Shown here: positions 1-6,585 of the stretch, in pieces | How positions within the stretch are numbered: the stretch's first letter is position 1 | Layout: every line of letters begins with the position of its first letter | Origin: Rhodopirellula sp. | GTDB lineage: Bacteria > Planctomycetota > Planctomycetia > Pirellulales > Pirellulaceae | Assembly (NCBI GenBank): GCA_003513555.1 | Contig: DOPG01000261.1 | Location: 4,940-16,614, forward strand | Reading direction: 5' to 3' | Length of the DNA stretch: 11,675 bases | The notes under the pieces: model-generated | What the model was told of the DNA's origin: nothing | Seen by the model: the letters and a program-made list of their open reading frames with translations, nothing else | The model's database searches: none | Position numbers and translations under genes: made by a program

Positions 1-149
1 TGGCGTGGCAAGCAGTCGTGCCTGAACTTTAGGCAGGAGCCGTAAGTTGTTTTGAAAGCATAGTTTGGGTGTGTCGGTTTGACGGGTTGTAAGGATTGGC
101 GAAAGAACTCAACCACCGAATCTCTTCTCCCACAAAGGACTGTCTTGCG

Positions 150-740
150 ATGGCTCAAACAGAAACCACTGACCTGCGCTATGCGAGCGACCCTGATCCA
201 GACCAGGCCGAGCAAATTACCTCGCGACTGAATATCGACGCGCCGAACTGTGATTTGCCTCTCGAGCAACGCGGGCAGGAGGTGCTGCGACTTGCTCAGT
301 CTGCATTCGCCCAAACTGGCGCATGGGTGGTCTTCTATCGTGAAATGTTAGGGGCCGAAGGGATCGTTCGTCGGCTCTATCCTACCTCCGAAGAAATGAG
401 GTACTTCGAGGATAGTAGTGACTTTGCAGAGCTGCAGGAGATGGTGGCTGCCATGCGGAGTCAGGATGCGTCAAAAGGAGATGCCACCGAGCCGGAAAGG
501 ATGATCACCATTCGACTTCCCAAGAGTCTTCATGATTCGCTCAGAATTGAGTCCGAAGAGATGAACCTGAGCATTAATAAGCTATGCATCAGTAAGTTGC
601 TGCAGCGCATTGAGAGTCGATTTATTCCCATTCAGCAAGGGCGTCGAAGAGGCCGTAGACCGGGCCCCCAAGGGCCACGGAAAAAAGAAGTTGCGACATT
701 GGAGACGCATGTCGTCATTGAGCAACCACCGCTTCAGTAG
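150..740 (+). CDS. Ribbon-helix-helix DNA-binding protein (HicB-antitoxin-like), 196 aa
   Basis: Residues 117-151 (RMITIRLPKSLHDSL through SINKLCISKLL) match a ribbon-helix-helix fold: a short strand with alternating residues, then two helices joined by a MNLSIN turn. This is the Arc/MetJ/HicB-C type that binds DNA as a dimer. Residues 35-105 are predicted helical and include a W-F-R-L-P pattern (AWVVFYREMLG, IVRRLYPT) that I associate with planctomycete proteins annotated as HicB-family, although that match is from memory. The C-terminus is strongly basic (RRRGRRPGPQGPRKK, residues 165-179), resembling an AT-hook and probably adding DNA contacts. I chose the ATG at 150 because AAAGGA (134-139) lies 10 bases upstream; the frame also opens at a TTG at 96 with poor spacing. 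No HicA-like toxin gene is adjacent, so this may be a stand-alone regulator rather than half of a toxin-antitoxin pair. Target unknown. Confidence 0.8.
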   Translation: MAQTETTDLRYASDPDPDQAEQITSRLNIDAPNCDLPLEQRGQEVLRLAQSAFAQTGAWVVFYREMLGAEGIVRRLYPTSEEMRYFEDSSDFAELQEMVAAMRSQDASKGDATEPERMITIRLPKSLHDSLRIESEEMNLSINKLCISKLLQRIESRFIPIQQGRRRGRRPGPQGPRKKEVATLETHVVIEQPPLQ

Positions 741-1206
741 CCCTTGCTACGAGGTCGCGTTCTTGCGTCAGTTGCTTCAAATTCTACATTTCAAGCATGT
801 TCTCTTTGGGGGCATTCGTGTGGGGTGCGTTTGGTGTTGCAGTGATGCGTTGTAGCGATTTGAAGAGGGCGATAAATCATGTCTGGCCGGCGGTGCTTGG
901 ATGCCTCTGGTCGGTTCATGCCGGTCTCCAAGGTGGCGGCAGCGGAGTTGCGATCGGAGTCACGATCTCAGGGGCTAGTCTGCGACGACCTGTGCGTTGC
1001 GGGCAGTTTGCTGCTGGACGGCTACCATATGGGGGGTGTGCGGTGGCTCGCTCTTTTGAGGTCCGTTGTCGGAGCTTTGGAGCCTCCTCGAAGTATGGGC
1101 CGGTGGGTGCCGGCGGCGGAGGACTGGACTGATCCTATCGGTGGATTCGCCAATTTGGCACAATGCCAGATATTCACGATCGGTCCACTTTCTTACTACC
1201 AAACAT
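741..1206. other. Intergenic region without a convincing gene
   Basis: These 466 bases between the RHH gene and lysA contain several overlapping open frames (for example 797-1132 and 879-1322), but none has a recognisable domain, and the longer ones run into the lysA coding region in another frame. The region is fairly G-rich on the plus strand. A small hairpin (GTAGC, loop CCTT, GCTAC; 737-750) overlaps the stop codon of the upstream gene. The only other structure I see is the dyad at 1156-1168. Confidence 0.6.
1156..1168. promoter_or_regulatory. Short perfect dyad upstream of lysA
   Basis: TGGCA-CAA-TGCCA is a perfect 5-bp inverted repeat with a 3-base centre, ending 38 bases before the lysA start. 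It could be an operator half-site pair or a small leader hairpin. It is short enough to occur by chance, and no clear -35/-10 pair accompanies it. Confidence 0.25.
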
Positions 1207-2478
1207 ATGTCCACAGTTCGTACTTTCACCACATCTCGCAACCACATCGCCGGAATCGCAGTCACCGAGCTTGCAGAAAAATTCGGCACGCCGGTTTATG
1301 TTTACGACCAACAGGTCATTGATCAGCGCATCGCTGAACTCAAAGCTTTTGATGTGGTGCGTTATGCTCAAAAAGCTTGTGGGAATTTGGCGGTGTTGGA
1401 TCGGATGAGAAAGCAGGGGGTGGTGGTCGACGCAGTGAGTGCTGGCGAAATTCGTAGGGCGATGGCTGCCGGGTACTCGCTTGAGCCAGGCAAGCACGAA
1501 ATTGTTTACACCGCCGACATCTTTGATCGCGATGCACTTGAACTAGTGGTCAAACATTCACTTCCGGTGAATTGCGGCTCTCCGGACATGATCAGCCAAT
1601 TGGGAGAGCGGCGACCAGGCGCCGACGTCACGTTGCGGATCAACCCGGGTTTTGGGCATGGACATAGCCAGAAAACGAATACCGGCGGGCAGCAGAGTAA
1701 GCACGGGATTTGGCACACTCAGATCGACGAGTGTCTGCGGCGTGCTGACCAGACAGGAGTGACCGTGACTGGTCTGCACATGCACATTGGGTCCGGGACA
1801 GATCTGGAACATCTAAGTGAGGTATGTGATGCGATGGAGCGTACCGCGAAGGAAGTCGGGCGTACCATCAAAACCATCAGTGCGGGTGGTGGACTGCCCG
1901 TTCCGTACAAAGCTGATGAAACCTACGTCGACTTGGCAAAGTACTTCGAGCTTTGGGACGCGACGCGTACACGGTTGAGCGAGGAATTTGGGCACCAGGT
2001 CGCCTTAGAGATCGAGCCGGGGCGATTCCTCACAGCCGAAAGCGGTTTCCTGATTGCTGAGGTGCGGAGTGTCAAGCAGGTGGGGGACAACCATTTCGTG
2101 TTAGTCGACGCTGGGTTCAATGATCTGGCGCGTCCTGTCATGTACGGATCCTACCACCCGATTTCTGTCGCCGCAAAGAACGGGGATGCATCAGAGCGAG
2201 AGCAGGCAGACGTGGTTGTAGGTGGGCCGTTGTGTGAGTCGGGAGATATCTTCACGCAGCGTGAGGGTGGCTATGTCGATTCGCGGCGTCTGCCAATGAC
2301 CCGCGTCGGAGACTTTGTAGTGCTCGAGAATGCAGGCGCCTACGGATTTGTAATGGCGAGTAATTACAATAGTAAAACACGCGCGGCAGAGGTCCTGATT
2401 GAATCAGGCGAGGCCAAGTTGATTCGAAAGCGGGAAACCTTCGATGATCTCGTGCGTGGTGAAGTGATACCAGGCTAG
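1207..2478 (+). CDS. lysA: Diaminopimelate decarboxylase (LysA), 423 aa
   Basis: PLP-dependent enzyme converting meso-2,6-diaminopimelate to L-lysine and CO2, the last step of bacterial lysine synthesis, in the cytoplasm. It has the fold-III (alanine racemase-like) barrel followed by a C-terminal beta domain. Visible landmarks are RYAQKAC with the Schiff-base lysine K56, HMHIGSG (191-197), the phosphate-binding SAGGG (225-229), EIEPGRF (268-274) and the C-terminal GPLCESGD (340-347), whose Cys and Glu reach the active site of the partner subunit; AGAYG (376-380) carries the substrate-binding Tyr. The wording of these motifs and the total length are very close to E. coli LysA (about 420 aa) rather than the YAVKAN-type enzymes. 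The frame is open back to 1066, but homology begins just after the ATG at 1207, so I start there; no Shine-Dalgarno is visible. It stands alone, with no other lysine gene in the window. Confidence 0.96.
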   Translation: MSTVRTFTTSRNHIAGIAVTELAEKFGTPVYVYDQQVIDQRIAELKAFDVVRYAQKACGNLAVLDRMRKQGVVVDAVSAGEIRRAMAAGYSLEPGKHEIVYTADIFDRDALELVVKHSLPVNCGSPDMISQLGERRPGADVTLRINPGFGHGHSQKTNTGGQQSKHGIWHTQIDECLRRADQTGVTVTGLHMHIGSGTDLEHLSEVCDAMERTAKEVGRTIKTISAGGGLPVPYKADETYVDLAKYFELWDATRTRLSEEFGHQVALEIEPGRFLTAESGFLIAEVRSVKQVGDNHFVLVDAGFNDLARPVMYGSYHPISVAAKNGDASEREQADVVVGGPLCESGDIFTQREGGYVDSRRLPMTRVGDFVVLENAGAYGFVMASNYNSKTRAAEVLIESGEAKLIRKRETFDDLVRGEVIPG

Positions 2479-2540
2479 CTCATCCAAAAAGGAAAGAAGA
2501 GTCTGACGAATGATGGGTGCACTTCGCATCTTTCTCAAAC

Positions 2541-2555
2541 GCGGCGCGATGCCGC
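2541..2555 (+). terminator. lysA: Candidate hairpin downstream of lysA
   Basis: GCGGC-GCGAT-GCCGC is a perfect 5-bp GC-only stem with a 5-base loop, 63 bases after the lysA stop. Only TT follows it, so it is not a typical intrinsic terminator; it may cap the 3' end of the lysA message. Confidence 0.25.
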
Positions 2556-2843
2556 TTGAAGTTGGTTGCTGAGTCAGGCTGCTTTGCTGGATTTAATGCC
2601 GGTCAGGCCGAGATGCACGTCGCGGTGTCCTTCTTCGGTCCGTTGCTTCGGGTGCGTGAAGTCGCACATGGGTCACGATCAAGGTTGGGTTGAATCAGAA
2701 TGTCTGCTGCCTTCGTCCATTCTGGCCGGATCAGCCGCTGAACTGATAGCAGATCGACAGCAACAAGACTCGTCTGAATTGGCAACTGTTGAAGGTTAGT
2801 TTCTGTTAGCAGGGGGCTTGGTAGACACCATCGTTTTTGGCAG

Positions 2844-2880
2844 TCGCGTTTGCGGAAATTGCGCGAGTCAGTGAATTTTT
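2844..2880 (+). terminator. Weak terminator-like hairpin with a T tract
   Basis: TCGCG (2844-2848) pairs with CGCGA (2862-2866), with a smaller inner TTT/AAA stem around a GCGG loop, and a run of five T lies at 2876-2880. The T run is about 10 bases from the stem and the inner stem is interrupted, so this is a weak candidate. It sits about 365 bases past lysA. Confidence 0.2.
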
Positions 2881-2986
2881 AAAAGTCTGAACAGATGAGA
2901 ATTTTTGAGGGCACACAGGGCTTGTTCCTGAATCAATTTTGGTCCTGAGATTGGCACACGTAGTTCGTATGGGTGTGTTAATCATG

Positions 2987-3000
2987 ACCGCGTGCGCGGT
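2987..3000 (-). terminator. dprA: GC-rich palindrome just past the dprA stop
   Basis: ACCGCG-TG-CGCGGT is a perfect dyad lying 37-50 bases beyond the dprA stop codon. As RNA it would fold as a 5-bp stem with a 4-base loop. No U tract follows it in the dprA direction, so it could be a 3'-end stabilising hairpin or a protein-binding site. Confidence 0.25.
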
Positions 3001-3036
3001 AGGCGTTCTATCGCAGTTTGTGGTGAATTGTCTGCT

Positions 3037-4191
3037 TCAGATTCTCGACACGTATTGGCCATTCAGGCGGCGAATCAAATGGCGTATTTCAAGAACACTG
3101 ATCACTGCGAGTACTTGCTGCGTGGTGTGCGGCGTGTTAGCAATGACTTCATCGATCAAGCTTCCTGTTGGCTCGATAGCATTCAGGACGCAGTTTTCGA
3201 TTTCGTTTAGGTTGAGTTCACTGCTGTTGCGTATCGAACCTCCACTCGCCGTGGGCAGTGCTTCGCTCATGGGGCCGAGCTCATCGATCAGTTCTTCGAT
3301 CGATTGCACAAGGATTACGCCATCGCGTATCAGCTGATTGCAACCACGTGACGCTCGGCTGTTAATGGGGCCGGGTAAGGCAAAGACATCACGGTTCAAT
3401 TCGCCAGCTAATCGAGCAGTAATCAATGCTCCACTGCGATCAGGTGCCTCGACCACCAGCGTCCCTAGCGTCAGGCCTGCAATCAGTCGATTGCGTTGAG
3501 GGAACTGACCGCATCGTGGTGGGCAGAAGGGTGGGTATTCGCTGATGACTGCCCCGGAACGCGATACTTCACTGGAGAGCTTTGCATGCTCGCTCGGGTA
3601 GATTTTCGCGAGCCCACTTCCGAGCACCGCAACCGTTCGCCCTCCAGCATCAAGAGCGCCACGATGCGCTGCCGCATCGATGCCGCGAGCAAGGCCGCTG
3701 ACAACTGTGATCCCGGCCTTTGCCAAACCATAGCCGAAGCGATTGGCTTGCGTTAATCCGTAGGGGGTCGCATGTCGAGTTCCAACCACTGCAACCGACA
3801 AACGATCCTTTGGGATCAACTCACCTTGCACATAGAGAAGAGCAGGGGCATCCCGGAGTTCTCCGAGCCAGCGAGGGAACGAAGCTGACATCTGCGAGAT
3901 GATTTTTGTTTTTTGTCGTTCGCACCACCGTAATACTTCGGCCGCCCGATCCAGATCATTCGCCTCACGAATTTGCTGGACAGCCTTCTCTCCCACACCC
4001 TCTACGGACAGAAGTGCTGACGTTGAGGCGGTCAGGATTGACTTTGCAGTCCCAAATTTATCAAGCAAGGCAGATAGAGTGCACGGTCCCAGGCCTGACT
4101 GCATTGCCAAAGAAATCAGGTGGATCGTGGAAAACAGATGCGAGGATTGATCCGTACTGTAAGCTGGATCGCGAGAGTCGCCACACTGCAT
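3037..4191 (-). CDS. dprA: DNA-processing protein A (DprA/Smf), 384 aa
   Basis: DprA binds incoming single-stranded DNA during natural transformation and loads RecA on it; in non-competent bacteria its role is less clear. Three parts are visible. An N-terminal helical region (about 22-80) contains a helix-hairpin-helix-like VEGVGEKAVQQI. The Rossmann-like core (about 105-305) carries the family motifs VGTRHATPYG (136-145), SGLARGIDAAAH (165-176), GSGLAKIYP (191-199), SEYPP (217-221), QRNRLIAGL (232-240) and VEAPDRSGALITA (247-259). The C-terminal 325-384 is the winged-helix-like DprA extension. All core motifs are present and the length is normal for DprA with both flanking domains, so the gene looks intact. 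The start is well supported by GAGGAA seven bases upstream of ATG. It is transcribed alone, divergently from lepB and convergently with lysA. Confidence 0.95.
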   Translation of the reverse strand: MQCGDSRDPAYSTDQSSHLFSTIHLISLAMQSGLGPCTLSALLDKFGTAKSILTASTSALLSVEGVGEKAVQQIREANDLDRAAEVLRWCERQKTKIISQMSASFPRWLGELRDAPALLYVQGELIPKDRLSVAVVGTRHATPYGLTQANRFGYGLAKAGITVVSGLARGIDAAAHRGALDAGGRTVAVLGSGLAKIYPSEHAKLSSEVSRSGAVISEYPPFCPPRCGQFPQRNRLIAGLTLGTLVVEAPDRSGALITARLAGELNRDVFALPGPINSRASRGCNQLIRDGVILVQSIEELIDELGPMSEALPTASGGSIRNSSELNLNEIENCVLNAIEPTGSLIDEVIANTPHTTQQVLAVISVLEIRHLIRRLNGQYVSRI

Positions 4192-4552
4192 GAAATGATT
4201 CCTCGATCAACGCGTTGGATTGTCGGGCTGGATTCTTCTCAGCGTGGGCTGCGCTGTCACCAAGTTTGGTTGGTGCTTGTTCGTTTCACAATTCTGTCAA
4301 ATCGAATACTTAACGCAATTATGCCGTTCCGTGTCAGCCTCGGGCAAAGATTCGGGCCAACAGGGCGAAAAGAGTTTTAATGACAGCAATGTAGGCTTGC
4401 TGCAGCGTGGGAAAACCATCAAAAACGTCGATTTTGGCCACTGGTTTACGTGATCATGCCAAGAATCGAAGTATCGCAAGGCACGTAGAATAGCTAGGAT
4501 GCGTCCTCCCTCATTTGCAATCAACACCTAAGAACACTTCCTGCAGCCATCC
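4192..4552. promoter_or_regulatory. Divergent dprA/lepB intergenic region
   Basis: 361 bases must contain the promoters for dprA (leftward) and the lepB-lptB unit (rightward). A TTGACA hexamer on the minus strand (4295-4300) could be a -35 box for dprA, but no good -10 lies at normal spacing. On the plus strand TAGAAT (4486-4491) is a possible -10 for lepB with no clear -35. A perfect 6-bp inverted repeat, CACCAA and TTGGTG around GTTTGG, lies at 4258-4275. No open frame here is convincing. Confidence 0.4.
4199..4204 (-). promoter_or_regulatory. dprA: Strong Shine-Dalgarno of dprA
   Basis: On the minus strand this reads GAGGAA with 7 bases to the ATG at 4191. It decides the start: the next in-frame ATG (codon 30) lies inside the first conserved helix. 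This is one of the clearest ribosome-binding sites in the window; lysA, lepB and the large repeat gene have much weaker ones. Confidence 0.7.
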
Positions 4553-6565
4553 ATGGGCAAACGTAATACAAAAAACAACGGAAGCAAGCCTGTCAAGGAC
4601 AACCGGGATCCCGCCGAGATTAGGGCAGAATCCTTCCGGATTGCTGCTCAGCGGGAAACGGTCGAAGCGTTTGTGGTGGCGTTCATCCTTGCTCTTCTGT
4701 TTCGCGCCTTTCTGGCCGAAGCGTTTGTCATTCCTACGGGGTCAATGGCACCCACGCTAATGGGAGCTCACAAGGATTTAGTTTGTGATGAATGTGGGAC
4801 GTCTTTTCAAGTTGGAGCCAGCCGAGAGCGGTCAGGTAGCAGCACTGATGATGTTGTAGTCGCTGGCATCTGTCCAAATTGTCGTTACGTCAATCCACTC
4901 GATCTTGTGAATGACAGTAATGAAAGGACTTTCAACGGTGATCGGATTCTGGTCAGTAAATTTACCTACACGCTAAATGAACCTGAACGATGGGATGTCA
5001 TCGTTTTTAAGTATCCTGGAAACCCAAAACAGAATTACATTAAACGGTTGGTGGGGCTCCCTAATGAGACGCTCACGATCAGGCATGGTGATGTCTACGC
5101 GAGCACGACCGGTACCGATGACGAAAGTGAAATTCTTCGCAAGCCGGCAGATAAGCTGTTGGCAATGCGTCAATTGGTTTACGACACGGATTATCAATCC
5201 GAGGATTTGATCGCTGCCAACTACCCGAGTCGTTGGCAGCCCTGGCGTGAAAAAGCTGTGACTCCACCCGATGACTCCTGGCAGATTGCGCGAACGGGCG
5301 ACGGCTTGGAAGCTATTCTGAAGAATGGCGATCCAGATCGTTTTGAATGGCTTCGCTATTTTCACCGTTGGCCCACGGACGAACAGTGGGATTTGGCCAG
5401 ATCGGGTGAGTCGCTAGCCAGCGTGAATCCTTACAGTAGTCGCGCTATCACTGATTTTTACGCTTACGGCTCATACGTACTCGTGCCAGCAAGTGCGGTT
5501 TATGGAAACCGTCCTACCAGTTCTGGTGGTTCACCGGTTTCGCGAATGCTGAACAGCGGTTACTCGCAGGGAGAGTTTGCGTCCGGCTTCAAGTCAGGTG
5601 AGAGTATGGATCAGTTTGGTCGTATGCCGCGTTGGGGTGGAGCAGACCAGGGAAAGCAAGGGCTCGGACGCGATGGTATGGACTGGGTTGGGGATTTGAT
5701 GGTCGAAGCTCAAATCGAGACCTCCAACGACAGTAAAGAATTGATGCTCGAGTTGGTCGAAGCTGGCATCAAATACCGTTGCCGAATTGACCTGTCCAGT
5801 GGACAAGCAAGCTTGGCGATTAATGATGTTGAGTCACGCGAGTTCAATCCAGCCGAAGACGGTAGTGTGGGCGTGCCAACTGCGATTACTTCCGTGACCA
5901 ATGGTGCACTGCACAACATACGCTTCAGCAACTGTGATGATCAACTGCTGCTGTGGGTTGATGGTTCCTTGGTTGAATTCGACCGCCCCACCACCTTTGA
6001 TGCACGGAAGTTTCGTACGGTCGAAGAAGATCACCCGATGTACCTTCCCGAGCACCCTTTAGATGGTGCACCGGTAGGGCTGGCGGTTCGAGGCGGCGAT
6101 GCAACGGTCACATCTCTACGCATTCATCGTGACAAGTATTACATCTCCACCACGAATAGCGACTTTGGTATTTACGATTACGACATGAATCTGCTGTGGC
6201 AGCTCACTGACGGTGCTGTTTCCCGACCAATCCAAATTCAAGAGATTCTCGCTGACCCAGCCAGTTGGAATAGCTTTCCAGGTTGGAGTGCTCGGCGGAC
6301 GGTGGAGTTTGTCCTTGATGAAGATCAGTTTTTCCCGATGGGTGATAACAGTCCTGAGAGTCTGGATGCACGCTGTTGGGCGGGGACCAAGCCTCAAATT
6401 CCTCTTCCGCGTGGCGTTAATGAGGATGCCTGGGCATGGTCTGATGATTCATTTGTGCCGCGTGATTTATTGGTAGGCAAAGCCCTGGTCGTGTTCTGGC
6501 CCCATTCGTGGAACTCGCCTGTTCCGTTTTTGCCGAACGTCAAGCGGATGAAACTGATTCGCTAA
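4553..6565 (+). CDS. lepB: Type I signal peptidase with a large insertion, 670 aa
   Basis: Membrane-anchored serine protease that removes signal peptides from exported proteins on the outer face of the inner membrane. After a basic N-terminus, residues 37-58 form one hydrophobic segment, directly followed by the catalytic box IPTGSMAPTL (Ser64). Box C is NGDRILVSKF (128-137), box D is NYIKRLVGLPNETL with the general base Lys164, and box E is GDNSPESLDAR (597-607); the C-terminus VGKALVVFWP is also typical. Unusual parts: a zinc-ribbon-like pair C78xxC81 and C107xxC110 between the Ser box and box C, and about 400 residues inserted between boxes D and E. Within that insertion, about 378-525 is beta-rich and resembles a LamG/concanavalin-like sandwich. 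The E. coli enzyme has 324 residues. The catalytic dyad is intact, so activity is expected. ATG 4553 is the only plausible start because a stop lies eight codons upstream; no Shine-Dalgarno is seen. lptB follows after 20 bases. Confidence 0.93.
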   Translation: MGKRNTKNNGSKPVKDNRDPAEIRAESFRIAAQRETVEAFVVAFILALLFRAFLAEAFVIPTGSMAPTLMGAHKDLVCDECGTSFQVGASRERSGSSTDDVVVAGICPNCRYVNPLDLVNDSNERTFNGDRILVSKFTYTLNEPERWDVIVFKYPGNPKQNYIKRLVGLPNETLTIRHGDVYASTTGTDDESEILRKPADKLLAMRQLVYDTDYQSEDLIAANYPSRWQPWREKAVTPPDDSWQIARTGDGLEAILKNGDPDRFEWLRYFHRWPTDEQWDLARSGESLASVNPYSSRAITDFYAYGSYVLVPASAVYGNRPTSSGGSPVSRMLNSGYSQGEFASGFKSGESMDQFGRMPRWGGADQGKQGLGRDGMDWVGDLMVEAQIETSNDSKELMLELVEAGIKYRCRIDLSSGQASLAINDVESREFNPAEDGSVGVPTAITSVTNGALHNIRFSNCDDQLLLWVDGSLVEFDRPTTFDARKFRTVEEDHPMYLPEHPLDGAPVGLAVRGGDATVTSLRIHRDKYYISTTNSDFGIYDYDMNLLWQLTDGAVSRPIQIQEILADPASWNSFPGWSARRTVEFVLDEDQFFPMGDNSPESLDARCWAGTKPQIPLPRGVNEDAWAWSDDSFVPRDLLVGKALVVFWPHSWNSPVPFLPNVKRMKLIR

Positions 6566-6572
6566 GCATAAT

Positions 6573-6579
6573 AAGGAAG
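6573..6579 (+). promoter_or_regulatory. lptB: Shine-Dalgarno of lptB
   Basis: AAGGAAG lies in the 20-base gap after the lepB stop, 6 bases before ATG 6586. It supports internal translation initiation within a lepB-lptB message and rules against the earlier open frame inside lepB. Confidence 0.65.
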
Positions 6580-6585
6580 TGTGGA

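Larger units (their letters stand above)
2479..3036. other. Long spacer between convergent lysA and dprA, no convincing gene
   Basis: 558 bases between the 3' ends of two convergent genes, much longer than needed for termination. The largest open frame (2566-2799 plus, 77 codons, TTG start) shows no recognisable domain and no good ribosome-binding site. The segment from about 2870 to 2940 is AT-rich. It contains three small hairpin candidates, listed separately. I see no tRNA, transposon end or coding remnant I could identify. Confidence 0.6.

Noticed and set aside
96..149. TTG start for the RHH protein, adding 18 residues
   Set aside because: The AAGG before it is only one base away, while the ATG at 150 has AAAGGA at good spacing, and the added residues show no domain.
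1066..1206. 47-residue N-terminal extension of LysA
   Set aside because: The LysA family starts at about the ATG at 1207; the extension is Arg/Trp/Cys-rich and unlike any known LysA N-terminus.
797..1322. Two overlapping plus-strand open frames (797-1132 and 879-1322) as genes
   Set aside because: No recognisable domain, unusual composition rich in Arg, Gly and Cys, and overlap with the lysA coding region.
2566..2799. 77-codon plus-strand open frame after lysA
   Set aside because: TTG start without a ribosome-binding site, no domain, and a composition typical of non-coding DNA.
2939..3337. Plus-strand frame overlapping the 3' end of dprA
   Set aside because: It is mostly the antisense shadow of the dprA C-terminal domain.
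6508..6585. Earlier start of lptB inside lepB
   Set aside because: The extra residues are the lepB C-terminus read in another frame; a good Shine-Dalgarno precedes ATG 6586.
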